From: Streptomyces roseicoloratus
GTDB taxonomy: Bacteria > Actinomycetota > Actinomycetes > Streptomycetales > Streptomycetaceae
Length of the DNA stretch: 64,000 nt
Assembly: GCF_004117935.1 (NCBI RefSeq)
Contig: NZ_SDOY01000118.1
Coordinates: forward strand, 186,001 to 250,000
Direction of reading: 5' to 3'
This document shows, piece after piece, positions 1 to 8,370 of this stretch. The notes beneath the pieces were generated by a model, which saw nothing but the letters and a program-made list of their open reading frames with translations, was not told where the DNA came from and did no database searches. Position numbers and translations under genes: made by a program. The number at the start of each line of letters is the position of its first letter. Position 1 is the stretch's first letter.

Positions 1-741
1 CAGGTCGACCTTCACCACCCGGGCCTGCTCGGAGACGGTGAAGCCGGTCCGGTAGTCGCGGACGAACCAGCCGCCGCTGCCGCCGGAGTCGGTGCCGTTC
101 AGCGTCGCCTCCAGGGTCACCTTGGTGCCCGGCTTCCAGTAGTCCTTGGGCCGCCAGTCCACCCGGTCCTTGCCCGAGTAGTCCGTGAGCCAGCCCCAGG
201 AGCCCTCGGTGGCGTCGGAGGTCGTGACCTTCAACTGGCGTTCCACGTCCGCCTTGTTCTTCACCGGGCGGTCGAACACGATCGACAGCGGCTGGGCGAT
301 GCCCACGGTCGTGTTCTTGCCGGGCGCGAGCGTCAGCTTGTTGATCGTGTCCGCCTCGGCGATCGCGTGCGTCGTCCGTGACGTCGTCTCCTTGCCGCCG
401 GCGCCGCGGGCGGTCACCTCCACCGTGTACGACGCACCGGGGGCGGCCTTGCGGTCCGAGGTCCACGAGGCCCCGCCGGAAGCGGTGCGGCCGGTGAGCG
501 CGCCGCCGTCCTCGTCGACCACCCTCACCTGGGCGAGGGTCCCGCCGCTCGCCGTCACGGTCAGGGGCCGGCCGGCCGCCGGAGGGGCCACGGTCACGTT
601 CGCCGGAGCGCCCGCCGAGCCGGGCGGGGCGGCGGCGCCCGGCGACGTGGCGTCGTCCGCCGTCGCGGCCGAACAGGCGGTCAGCGACGCGGCCGCGAGG
701 ACCAGCAGGGATATGCGTACACGAGCAGGAGTCCGCAGCAC
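1..741 (-). CDS. L,D-transpeptidase-type lipoprotein (Ig-like domain), C-terminus outside window
   Basis: The 5' part (247 codons) of a secreted lipoprotein; the gene continues past the window edge. The GTG start follows a GGAGG ribosome site. A short basic stretch and hydrophobic core lead to the lipobox LTAC at about residues 20-23, then an Ala/Pro-rich linker and two Ig-like beta segments. The second contains WGWLTDYSGK and a GWFVRDYRTGF segment. This is the usual N-terminal layout of actinobacterial Ldt enzymes, which make 3-3 peptidoglycan cross-links outside the membrane. The YkuD catalytic domain with its cysteine lies outside the window, so the enzymatic call rests on the Ig-domain part. 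It is divergent from the FemX/MurJ genes, a cell-wall context. Confidence 0.75.
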   Translation of the reverse strand, partial: MLRTPARVRISLLVLAAASLTACSAATADDATSPGAAAPPGSAGAPANVTVAPPAAGRPLTVTASGGTLAQVRVVDEDGGALTGRTASGGASWTSDRKAAPGASYTVEVTARGAGGKETTSRTTHAIAEADTINKLTLAPGKNTTVGIAQPLSIVFDRPVKNKADVERQLKVTTSDATEGSWGWLTDYSGKDRVDWRPKDYWKPGTKVTLEATLNGTDSGGSGGWFVRDYRTGFTVSEQARVVKVDL

Positions 742-955
742 GGGACAGACCTCCGCGGGAGGAGCGGGAAACGGTGGGATGAACCGGACTGTAGATCCCG
801 TCCCGCCGCCCGCGCCGTGCCTCCCGGCCATGTGACGGCCGCTGGTGAGAAACGGTCACCGTCCCGTCACATTCCTCGCGCGGACCGGTCAACACCGGCT
901 GTGAGCCTGCTGTGCGCCCCACCACCGACGGGGCGGAACAAGGAGGCTCCCCGTT

Positions 956-2140
956 GTGTCAGCGCTGCTCGTGACCCCCGCGTCCACACCGGCTCCCGCT
1001 CGTGCCCTGCGGCTCGGACCGGTCACACCCGAGGTCCACCGCGCCTTCCTCGCCCACCGCTCCACCGGTCCGGACGGACCCAGCTTCCTCCAACTCCCCG
1101 CCTGGGCACAGGTCAAGGAGGGCTGGACGCACCAACTCCTCGGCTGGGGACCCGAGTCCGGACAGCTCACCGGTGTCGCCCTGGTCCTGCTCCGTGCCTT
1201 CCCCGGCACCCGCAAGTACTTCGCGTACCTGCCCGAAGGGCCCGTCGCCGACTGGTCCGACCCGGACGTCGACGGCTGGCTCGACCCGCTCCTGAAGCAC
1301 CTGCGGGCCTCCGGAGTCTTCGCCGTCCGCATCGGGCCGGGGCCCGCGTACCGGCGCTGGACCGCCACTACCCTCAAGGCGCACACCGGACCCGGGCGGC
1401 GCCTCGGCGACGTCCTCGCCAGCGAGGTCGACCCGCTCGGCTCCGCCGTCGCCGAACGGCTGCGCGCCCGCGGCTGGCGCAAGTGCGGCGGCGACTCCCA
1501 GGACGGCGCCGACGCCCAGCCCCGGCACGTCTATCAGGTGCCGCTCACCGGCCGCAGCGCCGACGACCTGTGGAGCGGCCTCAACCAGGAGTGGCGGCGC
1601 AACATCCGCAAGGCCCGCAAGTGCGGCGTCGAGGTCGTCGTCGGTTCGGCGGCCGACCTGCCCGAGTTCCACCGGCTGCTGCGGATCACCGAGGAACGTG
1701 ACGGATTCCGGCTCGGCCGCTCCCTCGCGTACTACGAGCGCCAGTACGCCGTCCTCAACGCCGAGCAGCCGGGACGCATGAAGCTCTACCTCGCCCGGCA
1801 CGAGGGCGAGATCCTCGCCGCGCACACCATGGTCACCGTCGGCCGGCGGGTCTGGTACCAGACCGGCGCCTCCGCCGACCACCGCCGCGAGGTCCGCCCC
1901 TCCAACGCCCTGCAGTGGCGCATGATGCTCGACGCCCACGCCGTCGGCGCCGACGTCTACGACCTGCGCGGGGTACCCTCCACCCTCGACCCGGACGACC
2001 GCGCCCACGGGCTGCTGCGCTGGAAGCTCGGCACCGGCGGACAGGTCGTCGAGACCCTGGGGGAGTGGGAGATTCCGTTGCCCGGCACGACCAACCACAC
2101 GCTGTACCGCGCCTTCCAGGCGTACCTGGCCCGCCGATGA
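956..2140 (+). CDS. FemX/FemAB-family peptidoglycan bridge aminoacyltransferase
   Basis: A 394-residue protein. The GTG start is preceded by AAGGAGG at the right spacing. The Fem/GNAT-fold features are clear: an N-terminal segment with SFLQLPAWAQVKEGW (about residues 43-58), the LNQEWRRNIRKARK basic helix near residue 208, and a C-terminal half with VWYQTGAS and YDLRGVPSTLDPDD, typical of the second GNAT subdomain. Family members add the first amino acid of the interpeptide bridge to lipid II using aminoacyl-tRNA at the inner face of the membrane; in Streptomyces this is usually glycine. Its stop overlaps the murJ start by four bases (ATGA), so bridge addition and lipid II flipping are probably translationally coupled. 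The exact amino acid donor is not visible. Confidence 0.86.
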   Translation: MSALLVTPASTPAPARALRLGPVTPEVHRAFLAHRSTGPDGPSFLQLPAWAQVKEGWTHQLLGWGPESGQLTGVALVLLRAFPGTRKYFAYLPEGPVADWSDPDVDGWLDPLLKHLRASGVFAVRIGPGPAYRRWTATTLKAHTGPGRRLGDVLASEVDPLGSAVAERLRARGWRKCGGDSQDGADAQPRHVYQVPLTGRSADDLWSGLNQEWRRNIRKARKCGVEVVVGSAADLPEFHRLLRITEERDGFRLGRSLAYYERQYAVLNAEQPGRMKLYLARHEGEILAAHTMVTVGRRVWYQTGASADHRREVRPSNALQWRMMLDAHAVGADVYDLRGVPSTLDPDDRAHGLLRWKLGTGGQVVETLGEWEIPLPGTTNHTLYRAFQAYLARR

Positions 2141-3876
2141 CGGCGAGCACCACCGAGACCGCCACCGGGAGCGGGGGCGGAACCGGGAGCGGGGGCGACA
2201 CCGCGGCGATGCACAAGGCCGCACCGTCCGTGGCCCGCAGCGGCGCGCTCATGGCGGCCGGTTCGCTGGTCTCCCGCGCCACCGGGTTCGTACGGTCCGC
2301 CGTCGTCGCCGCGGCCATCGGCACGGGCTTCGTCGCCGACGGGTACGCCGTCGGCAACTCGGTGCCGACCATCGTCTACATGCTGCTGCTCGGCGGCGCC
2401 CTCAACGCCGTCTTCGTGCCCGAACTCGTCAAGGCGGCCAAGGAGCACGAGGACGGCGGCGTCGCCTACACCGACCGGCTGCTCACCGTCTGCGTGCTCG
2501 CCCTCACCGTCCTGACCGCCGTCGCCGTGCTCGCGGCGCCCGCGATCGTCGACGGCTACACCGACTACACCGGCGCGCAGCGCGACATGACGATCGCCTT
2601 CGCCCGGTCCTGCCTGCCGCAGATCTTCTTCCTGGGCGTCTTCACCCTGCTCGGGCAGGTGCTCAACGCGCGCGGCCGGTTCGGCGCGATGATGTGGACG
2701 CCCGTCCTCAACAACCTCGTCGTCATCGGCGTCTTCGCGCTGTTCCTCGCCGTGTCCGACGGCGGCGGCCTGACCTCAGGCGAGACCGCGCTCCTCGGCT
2801 GGGGCACCACCGCGGGCATCGCGCTCCAGGCCCTCGCGCTGCTGCCCTCGCTGCGGGCGGCCCGCTTCCGCTGGCGGCCCCGGTTCGACTGGCGCGGCAG
2901 CGGCCTGGCCGCGCCGCTGCGCGCGGCCGGCTGGCTCGTGCTCCTGGTCCTCACCAACCAGGCCGCGTACTGGGTGACGACCAAGGTCGCCACGGCGGCC
3001 GGCCAGCACGCCGAGGGCGCCGGGATCAGCGCGTACAACAACGCCTATCTGCTGTGGGCCGTCCCGCACGGCATCGTCACCGTCGCCCTGGTCACCGCCC
3101 TCATGCCGCGGATGAGCGGCGCGGCCGCGGACGGCGACCTCGCCGGCGTGCGCCGGGACGTCGCCTACGCGCAGCGCACCACCGCGGCCGCCGTCGTCCC
3201 GGCCGCCTGCGCCCTGTTCGCGCTGGCCGTCCCGCTGATGGGCACGGTCTTCCAGTACGGGCGGACCGACGCGGGCGCGGTCCGCTCGATGGCCTGGATC
3301 CTGATGGCGCTCGCGCCCGGTCTGATCGCCCTCTCCGGCCAGTACGTGTGCACCCGCGCCTTCTACGCGATGCGCGACACCCGCACCCCGTTCCTGCTCA
3401 ACCTGGTCATCGCCGGGCTCAACGCGCTGCTCGCGCTCTGCTCGGCCGCCTTCCTGCCCGCCCGCTGGGCCGTCGCGGGCATGGCGGCCGGCTACTCGCT
3501 CGCCCTCTGGGCGGGCTGGGGCGTGACGGCGTACGTCCTGGGCCGCCGGCTCGGGCGCGCGGGGACCGTGAGCGCCGGCGCGGCGGGCACGGACCCCGGT
3601 GCCGCGGCGGGTACGGGCCCCGGTAGCGGCGCGGCGGGTACGGGCGCCGGTGTCGCGCTCGTACGGCTGCTCGCCGCGGCGTCGCCCGCCACCGGGCTCG
3701 GCCTGCTGGCCGCCGAACTGAGCACCCCGGCGGGGCCGGTCGCGGCGGGGCTCGCCGGAGCCGCCGTGATCGTCGCCGTGTTCGCGCTCCTGGCCGGGCC
3801 GCTGCGGCTCGCCGAAGTGAGCGCGCTGATCGGGAACGTGACCGGCCGCTTCGGCCGTCTCGTACGGCGGGGCTGA
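2137..3876 (+). CDS. murJ: MurJ (MviN) lipid II flippase
   Basis: A 579-residue polytopic membrane protein of the MOP superfamily. The ATG overlaps the FemX stop (ATGA) and agrees with the family N-terminus: a Thr/Gly-rich tail, then ARSGALMAAGSLVSRATGFV, the conserved first helix with its SR.TG motif. About 14 hydrophobic segments follow up to the Arg-rich C-terminus. MurJ flips undecaprenyl-linked lipid II to the outer leaflet for wall synthesis. A Gly/Ala/Thr repeat linker (about residues 485-505) inserted before the last helices is low complexity and unlike typical MurJ. Streptomyces often carry more than one MurJ; whether this is the main copy cannot be told from the window. Confidence 0.88.
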   Translation: MTASTTETATGSGGGTGSGGDTAAMHKAAPSVARSGALMAAGSLVSRATGFVRSAVVAAAIGTGFVADGYAVGNSVPTIVYMLLLGGALNAVFVPELVKAAKEHEDGGVAYTDRLLTVCVLALTVLTAVAVLAAPAIVDGYTDYTGAQRDMTIAFARSCLPQIFFLGVFTLLGQVLNARGRFGAMMWTPVLNNLVVIGVFALFLAVSDGGGLTSGETALLGWGTTAGIALQALALLPSLRAARFRWRPRFDWRGSGLAAPLRAAGWLVLLVLTNQAAYWVTTKVATAAGQHAEGAGISAYNNAYLLWAVPHGIVTVALVTALMPRMSGAAADGDLAGVRRDVAYAQRTTAAAVVPAACALFALAVPLMGTVFQYGRTDAGAVRSMAWILMALAPGLIALSGQYVCTRAFYAMRDTRTPFLLNLVIAGLNALLALCSAAFLPARWAVAGMAAGYSLALWAGWGVTAYVLGRRLGRAGTVSAGAAGTDPGAAAGTGPGSGAAGTGAGVALVRLLAAASPATGLGLLAAELSTPAGPVAAGLAGAAVIVAVFALLAGPLRLAEVSALIGNVTGRFGRLVRRG

Positions 3877-3930
3877 CCACCGACCCCTCGCCGCCCGCCC
3901 GCCCGCTCCGGCTCCCTGCCCCTTCCGACC

Positions 3931-3961
3931 TGCCCCGCCGGGCCCCCTCCCCGGCGGGGCA
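3931..3961 (+). terminator. Hairpin terminator after murJ
   Basis: A perfect 12-bp GC-rich inverted repeat (TGCCCCGCCGGG with its complement) around a 7-nt loop, 54 bp past the murJ stop and 27 bp before the response-regulator start. There is no U-tract, as is usual for Streptomyces. Confidence 0.55.
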
Positions 3962-3988
3962 CCGCTCCGACCTTGGGATACTCCACAG

Positions 3989-4675
3989 ATGCCACGCGTG
4001 CTGCTGATCGAAGACGACCCCTCCGTCCGCGAAGGCGTCGAGCTCGGACTCCGGCGCCGCGGCCACGAGGTGCGGACCGCCGCGACCGGCGAGGCGGGAC
4101 TCGCCGCGCTCCGCGAGTTCCGGCCCGATCTGCTGCTGCTCGACCTGATGCTGCCCGGTATGAACGGCGTCCAGGTGTGCCGCCGGGTCCGGGAGGGCAG
4201 CCAGCTGCCGATCATCATGCTCACCGCCCGCGGCGACGACTTCGACGTGGTCATCGGCCTGGAGGCCGGCGCGGACGACTACATCGTCAAGCCCGCCCGT
4301 ACCGAGGTCATCGAGGCCCGCATCCGCGCGGTGCTCCGCCGCATCGAGGAGCCCGGCGGCGGGCGGCCCTCCGTGGAGTTCCACGGCGAACTGGCCATCG
4401 ACCGGGCCGGGCTCACCGTCGCCAAGAGCGGCGAACGGGTCGCCCTCGCCCCCTCCGAGCTGAAGCTGCTGCTGCACCTGACCTCCGCGCCCGAGCAGGT
4501 CTTCAGCCGCCAGCAGCTCCTCGAACACGTCTGGGAGCACAGCTTCCACGGCGACGCACGGCTCGTCGACGCCTGCGTACGGCGGCTCCGCAACAAGATC
4601 GAGGACACGCCCGGCGAGCCCCGCTACATCCAGACCCTGCGCGGCTTCGGCTACCGCTTCGGCCCGCTCCAGTGA
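3989..4675 (+). CDS. OmpR-family response regulator (AfsQ1/CseB-like)
   Basis: A 228-residue regulator. The N-terminal receiver domain has the acidic pocket E8-D9-D10, phospho-acceptor D52 in LLLLDLMLPG, T79 and K101. The C-terminal OmpR winged helix runs from about residue 128 and includes the LAPSELKLLLHL and RLRNKIEDTPGEPRYIQTLR stretches. It should bind DNA once phosphorylated by the kinase encoded just downstream. The RR-HK-lipoprotein gene order matches AfsQ1-AfsQ2-lipoprotein and CseBC-type envelope-stress operons, but no sigma factor gene lies beside it here. The stop codon lies inside the first unit of an 18-bp tandem repeat. Confidence 0.88.
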   Translation: MPRVLLIEDDPSVREGVELGLRRRGHEVRTAATGEAGLAALREFRPDLLLLDLMLPGMNGVQVCRRVREGSQLPIIMLTARGDDFDVVIGLEAGADDYIVKPARTEVIEARIRAVLRRIEEPGGGRPSVEFHGELAIDRAGLTVAKSGERVALAPSELKLLLHLTSAPEQVFSRQQLLEHVWEHSFHGDARLVDACVRRLRNKIEDTPGEPRYIQTLRGFGYRFGPLQ

Positions 4676-4779
4676 GAGCGGACACGTCGGTGAGAGCGGA
4701 CACGTCGGTGAGGATGGGAACGTCGGTGAGGCCGGACACAGCGGTGAGGCCGGACACGTCGGTGAGGCCGGGGACATGA
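4672..4779. repeat. Six 18-bp tandem repeats between RR and HK genes
   Basis: Six head-to-tail units of about GTGAGGCCGGACACGTCG. GTG triplets sit at 4672, 4690, 4708, 4726, 4744 and 4762, exactly 18 bp apart. The first unit contains the response-regulator stop codon and the last touches the kinase ATG. Each unit carries a TGA in the regulator's frame. Confidence 0.9.
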
Positions 4780-6392
4780 GAAGCCGGACCGGGGAGGACG
4801 ACGAGACCCGGAGCGACCCGGCCGGGAGGGGCCGGCGCAGGCCCAAGGGCCACAAGGCGAAGGACCGCAGGCCCAAGGGCCGCAAGGCGCAGGACCGGAG
4901 AGCGAAGGACCCCGGAGTGAAGGCCCATGTGCCCGGCGACGCCGGACCGCCGCCGCGAAGACGCCGCCCGCGCCCCTTCGGGCTGCGCACCCGGCTGGTC
5001 CTCGCCTTCCTCCTGGTCGCCGCCGTCGGCTGCGGCACCACCGCCGCCCTCACCTACCGCGCCGCCCGCAACGCGATCCTGGAGCAGACCCAGGACACCG
5101 CCGTCACCGCCTTCCGGCAGCAGGTCGAGACCCTGAGCACCCGGATGCCGGTCGACCCCGAAGGGCTGCGGACCGAGCTCCAGCGCATCGCCCGGCTGGG
5201 CAAGCCGCGGCCGTGGCGGGTGTACGCGGAGTACGGCAGGCTGCGCGTCTCGTCCACCGACCGGCCCGAGTCGACCGTCCTCACGCCCGAACTGCGCCGC
5301 CGCGCCACCGCCGTCGGCACCACGCACGGCAGCTTCCAGCGCGTCGTCAAGAACGGCACCCCATACCTGACCATCGCCGTGCCCGCCGTCTTCAGCGGCC
5401 GCGGCGGCTACCCGGCGAGCCGTCCCACCGGCCTCGTCGTGTACGCGGTGATGGACCTCGGCGAGGAGGAGGCCAACATCGAGGCCATGGTCCTCGCCGC
5501 CCGCGACGGCGCGCTGCCCGCGCTGCTCGTCGCCCTGTTCCCGGCGCTGCTCGCGTCCCGTGGCGTGCTGCGCCCCGTGCGGGAGCTGCGGCGGGCCGCC
5601 CACAGCATGGGCCGCGGCCGCCTGGACACCCGCATCCACGCCAAGGGCAGCGACGAACTCGCCGACCTCGCCCGGACCTTCAACGAGTCGGCCGCCGCGC
5701 TGGAACGTTCCGTCGCCGAACTGCGCCGGGCCGAGGCGCGCGCCCGGCGCTTCGCCTCCGACGTCTCGCACGAACTGCGCACCCCGCTCGCCGGCATGCT
5801 CGCGGTCACCGAGGTCCTCGACGAGGACGCCGGCGCCCTCGACTCGGACACGGCCCGCGCCGTCCGCCTGATCAGTGCCGAGACCGGCAAGCTCGCCGTC
5901 CTCGTCGAGGACCTCATGGAGATCTCGCGCTTCGACGCCCGCGCCGCCGAACTCCACACGGACGAGGTCGACGCGGCGGAGGCCGTCCGCAAGACCCTGA
6001 TCAACCGCCACTGGACCGACCCGCAGCAGATCGTGCCCCTCCTCACCGAGGGCATCCGGGTCCGGCTCGACCCGCGCCGCTTCGACGTGGTCGTGGCCAA
6101 CCTGGTCGGCAACGCCCTGCGGCACGGCCGCCCGCCCGTGACGGTCCGGGTGTACGCGGAGGGCGACCGGCTCGTCACGGAGGTGGCCGACCGGGGGCCG
6201 GGCGTCCCCGACGACGTGCTGCCCCACGTCTTCGACCGCTTCTACAAGGGCGACCCGGCGCGGACCCGCTCGACCGGCAGCGGTCTCGGCCTGGCCATCA
6301 CACAGGAGAACGTACGACTGCACGGCGGCACCGTCGACGTCGCCAACCGGCCGGACGGCGGCGCCGTGTTCACTGTCAGGATTCCCCTGTGA
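4776..6392 (+). CDS. Two-component sensor histidine kinase
   Basis: A 538-residue membrane kinase. Residues 1-70 form an unusually long, very basic tail with repeated RRPKG/KAKDRR/KAQDRR units. TM1 spans about 72-93, an extracytoplasmic sensor loop about 94-243, and TM2 about 244-262. A HAMP-like linker leads to the HisKA box with phospho-acceptor H332 (SDVSHELRTPLAG). The ATPase domain has the N box NLVGNALRHG (442-451), DRGPGVPD and GSGLGLAI. It should phosphorylate the regulator encoded upstream. The ATG at 4776 directly follows the 18-bp repeats; a real start near residue 60 is possible because the basic tail is atypical. It overlaps the downstream lipoprotein gene. Confidence 0.87.
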   Translation: MRSRTGEDDETRSDPAGRGRRRPKGHKAKDRRPKGRKAQDRRAKDPGVKAHVPGDAGPPPRRRRPRPFGLRTRLVLAFLLVAAVGCGTTAALTYRAARNAILEQTQDTAVTAFRQQVETLSTRMPVDPEGLRTELQRIARLGKPRPWRVYAEYGRLRVSSTDRPESTVLTPELRRRATAVGTTHGSFQRVVKNGTPYLTIAVPAVFSGRGGYPASRPTGLVVYAVMDLGEEEANIEAMVLAARDGALPALLVALFPALLASRGVLRPVRELRRAAHSMGRGRLDTRIHAKGSDELADLARTFNESAAALERSVAELRRAEARARRFASDVSHELRTPLAGMLAVTEVLDEDAGALDSDTARAVRLISAETGKLAVLVEDLMEISRFDARAAELHTDEVDAAEAVRKTLINRHWTDPQQIVPLLTEGIRVRLDPRRFDVVVANLVGNALRHGRPPVTVRVYAEGDRLVTEVADRGPGVPDDVLPHVFDRFYKGDPARTRSTGSGLGLAITQENVRLHGGTVDVANRPDGGAVFTVRIPL

Positions 6393-6994
6393 GCATGCGA
6401 GAAGTGACATGGATCCGCCGGACCGCCGCCGTGCTGTGCCTGCCGGCGCTCGCCGCGTGCGGCATCCAGGGAAGCGACGTCGTGGAGGCCGGCGGGGCGG
6501 CGACCGTCGCCGTGGAGCCGACCGGCGGCACCAAGCTGATGCTGTACTTCGTCGGCGAGGACGGGCAGCTCATGCCGGTCACCCGCAGTCTCGGCCTGGC
6601 CGTCGGGCCCTCGTCGGACCTCAGCCTCATCGACGACAACGGCCGCGTGCTCGTGCCCCACTACGAGATAGACGGCCCCGGCGACTACCGGATCGCGACC
6701 GACACGGTGCTCCGCACCCTGCTCGAAGGCCCGGACGAGGAGGAACGTGCCGCCGGACTCACCACCCGGCTCAACCTGCACGGCGCGGGCGAGCCGCACG
6801 TGCGGCGTGAACAGTTCCGCGACGGGCGGCCGGCGCTGAGCATCCGGCTGGCGACCCGCGTGCAGGACTTCGACACCGTCGCCCACCAGCAGCTCGTCTG
6901 CACCGCCGCCTACGCCGAGGGCTACGGCGGCGCGGCCACCGTCCTGGTCACCGGCACGGACGGGGCACTTCCGGAGACGCGCTGCGAGGCGTAG
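6389..6994 (+). CDS. Lipoprotein of the RR/HK operon
   Basis: A 201-residue secreted lipoprotein. The GTG overlaps the kinase stop (GTGA); an ATG two codons later is the alternative. The signal peptide ends in LAAC. The mature part has a GerMN-like pattern (TKLMLYFVGEDGQLMPVTR, then a VLRTLLEGP helix and TRVQDFDTVAHQQLVCT), seen in lipoproteins encoded with CseC/AfsQ2-type kinases. Such partners are thought to modulate the kinase at the outer membrane face. Two cysteines near the C-terminus could form a disulfide. The role here is inferred from context. Confidence 0.75.
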   Translation: MSMREVTWIRRTAAVLCLPALAACGIQGSDVVEAGGAATVAVEPTGGTKLMLYFVGEDGQLMPVTRSLGLAVGPSSDLSLIDDNGRVLVPHYEIDGPGDYRIATDTVLRTLLEGPDEEERAAGLTTRLNLHGAGEPHVRREQFRDGRPALSIRLATRVQDFDTVAHQQLVCTAAYAEGYGGAATVLVTGTDGALPETRCEA

Positions 6995-7021
6995 GGGGCC
7001 TGACGCCCGCGGGCGCGCCCC
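6995..7021. terminator. Possible bidirectional terminator
   Basis: A GGGGC...GCCCC arm pair enclosing a CGCCCGCGGGCG dyad fills the 31-bp gap between the convergent lipoprotein and serine hydrolase genes. It is short, with no U-tract. Confidence 0.35.
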
Positions 7022-7025
7022 GTGC

Positions 7026-7868
7026 CTACCGTGCCCGCAGTTCCGTCAGGACGGCGTCCGTGAACGGCGGCCACGCCTCGATCGCCCACGGTCCGAACGG
7101 CCGGTCCGCCAGGGCCACGCACGCCGCCCCCGCGTCCGGGTCGACCCACAGGAACGTTCCGGCCTGCCCGAAGTGCCCGAAGGTCCGCGGCGACGACGAG
7201 GCACCGGTCCAGTGCGGCGACTTGCCGCCGCGGATCTCGAAGCCCAGCCCCCAGTCGTTCGGCCGCTGGTGCCCGTAACCCGGCAGGATCCCGGTCAGTC
7301 CCGGGTACGTGACGGTCATCGCGTCCAGGACCGTGCGCGGGTCCAGCAGCCGCGGCGCCTGCACCTCGGCGGCGAAGCGCACCAGGTCGTCCACCGTCGA
7401 CACGCCGTCCTTGGCGGGCGAGCCCTCCAGCGTCGTGGAGGTCATGCCGAGCGGCTCCAGGACCGCCTGGTGCAGGTACTCGGCGAACGGGATGTCGGTG
7501 GCCTTCGCGACGTGGTCGCCGAGCACCTCGAAACCCGTGTTCGAGTAGATCCGGCGGGTGCCGGGCGCGGCCGTCACCCGGTTCTCGTCGAAGGCGAGAC
7601 CGGACGTGTGGGCGAGCAGATGCCGTACGGTCGCGCCCTCCGGCCCGGCCGGCTCGTCGAGGTCGATCGCGCCCTCCTCGTACGCGACGAGGACCGCGTA
7701 CGCCGCGAGCGGCTTCGTGACGGAGGCGAGCGCGAAGCGGCGCCCGGTGGGACCGTGGGAGCCCGCCAGGGTGCCGTCCGCACGGACGACGGCCGCCGCC
7801 GCGGTGGGGACGGGCCAGTTCTCGATCGACGCCAGGGACACCAGGCCGGGCACGCTGCTCTGCTGCAT
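7026..7868 (-). CDS. Serine hydrolase, beta-lactamase/PBP-like (class C fold)
   Basis: A 280-residue protein with the penicillin-recognising fold: the SVTK motif (S49-x-x-K52), the YSN tyrosine motif at 108-110, and a late HFGQAG stretch in place of KTG. There is no signal peptide, so it is probably cytoplasmic. Family members are esterases, beta-lactamases or DD-peptidase-like enzymes, and substrate cannot be read from sequence. The ATG at 7868 (MQQSSVPG) was chosen because further upstream would run through the MerR promoter dyad. It is divergent from the merR gene with only 52 bp between starts, so the MerR operator may also affect it. Confidence 0.82.
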   Translation of the reverse strand: MQQSSVPGLVSLASIENWPVPTAAAAVVRADGTLAGSHGPTGRRFALASVTKPLAAYAVLVAYEEGAIDLDEPAGPEGATVRHLLAHTSGLAFDENRVTAAPGTRRIYSNTGFEVLGDHVAKATDIPFAEYLHQAVLEPLGMTSTTLEGSPAKDGVSTVDDLVRFAAEVQAPRLLDPRTVLDAMTVTYPGLTGILPGYGHQRPNDWGLGFEIRGGKSPHWTGASSSPRTFGHFGQAGTFLWVDPDAGAACVALADRPFGPWAIEAWPPFTDAVLTELRAR

Positions 7869-7882
7869 GCTGCCGAGCCTAC

Positions 7883-7913
7883 TTGCTTGGAGTGCACTCC
7901 AACCTTTTAGCGT
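7883..7913 (+). promoter_or_regulatory. MerR-type promoter with 19-bp spacer and operator
   Basis: -35 TTGCTT (7883-7888) and -10 TAGCGT (7908-7913) are separated by 19 bp, the stretched spacing used by MerR activators. A perfect 16-bp palindrome, TTGGAGTGCACTCCAA (7887-7902), fills the spacer. The predicted transcript start falls at or next to the merR ATG (7921), so the message may be leaderless. Confidence 0.75.
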
Positions 7914-7920
7914 GGAGGTC

Positions 7921-8370
7921 ATGAGCGTGATCGACAGCACGACCACGAGCACCACGGCCACCGGCACGAACACGACGGCCACCGCGCCCCTGGCGCAGGA
8001 GCGGTTCACCATCAGCGAGGTCGCCGCCCTGACCGGGCTTTCGGCGCACACCCTGCGCTGGTACGAGCGGATCGGCCTGATGCCGCACGTCGACCGGACC
8101 CACACCGGCCAGCGCCGGTTCACCCGGCGCGACCTGGACTGGCTCGCCTTCGTCGGCAAGCTGCGGCTCACCGGCATGGCCGTCGCCGACATGGTGCGGT
8201 ACGCCGAGCTCGTACGGGAGGGCTCCCACACCCACGACCAGCGGCGCGCGATCCTCGAAGGCACCCGCGACGACGTCGTCGCCCGCATCGCCGAACTCCA
8301 GGACGCCCTCGCCGTGCTCGACCGCAAGATCGATCACTACGGAACCATCTGCGGAGGCACCCCTTCATGA
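7921..8370 (+). CDS. MerR-family transcriptional regulator
   Basis: A 149-residue regulator with a Thr-rich N-terminal tail (about 1-25). The MerR helix-turn-helix starts at FTISEVAALTGLSAHTLRWY (29-48), then the wing TGQRRFTRRDLDWL and a C-terminal dimerisation helix. It has only one cysteine, so it is not a metal sensor of the classic type; it resembles regulators that sit with aldo-keto reductases. ATG 7921 suits a leaderless transcript, while GTG 7927 would be better placed behind GGAGG at 7914. It likely autoregulates through the palindrome in its own promoter and drives the aldo-keto reductase gene, which it overlaps by four bases. Confidence 0.87.
   Translation: MSVIDSTTTSTTATGTNTTATAPLAQERFTISEVAALTGLSAHTLRWYERIGLMPHVDRTHTGQRRFTRRDLDWLAFVGKLRLTGMAVADMVRYAELVREGSHTHDQRRAILEGTRDDVVARIAELQDALAVLDRKIDHYGTICGGTPS

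Noticed and set aside
1833..5053. Long Arg/Ala/Pro-rich open frames on both strands, here and throughout
   Set aside because: Mirror frames caused by high GC; they overlap clear genes and show no domain logic.
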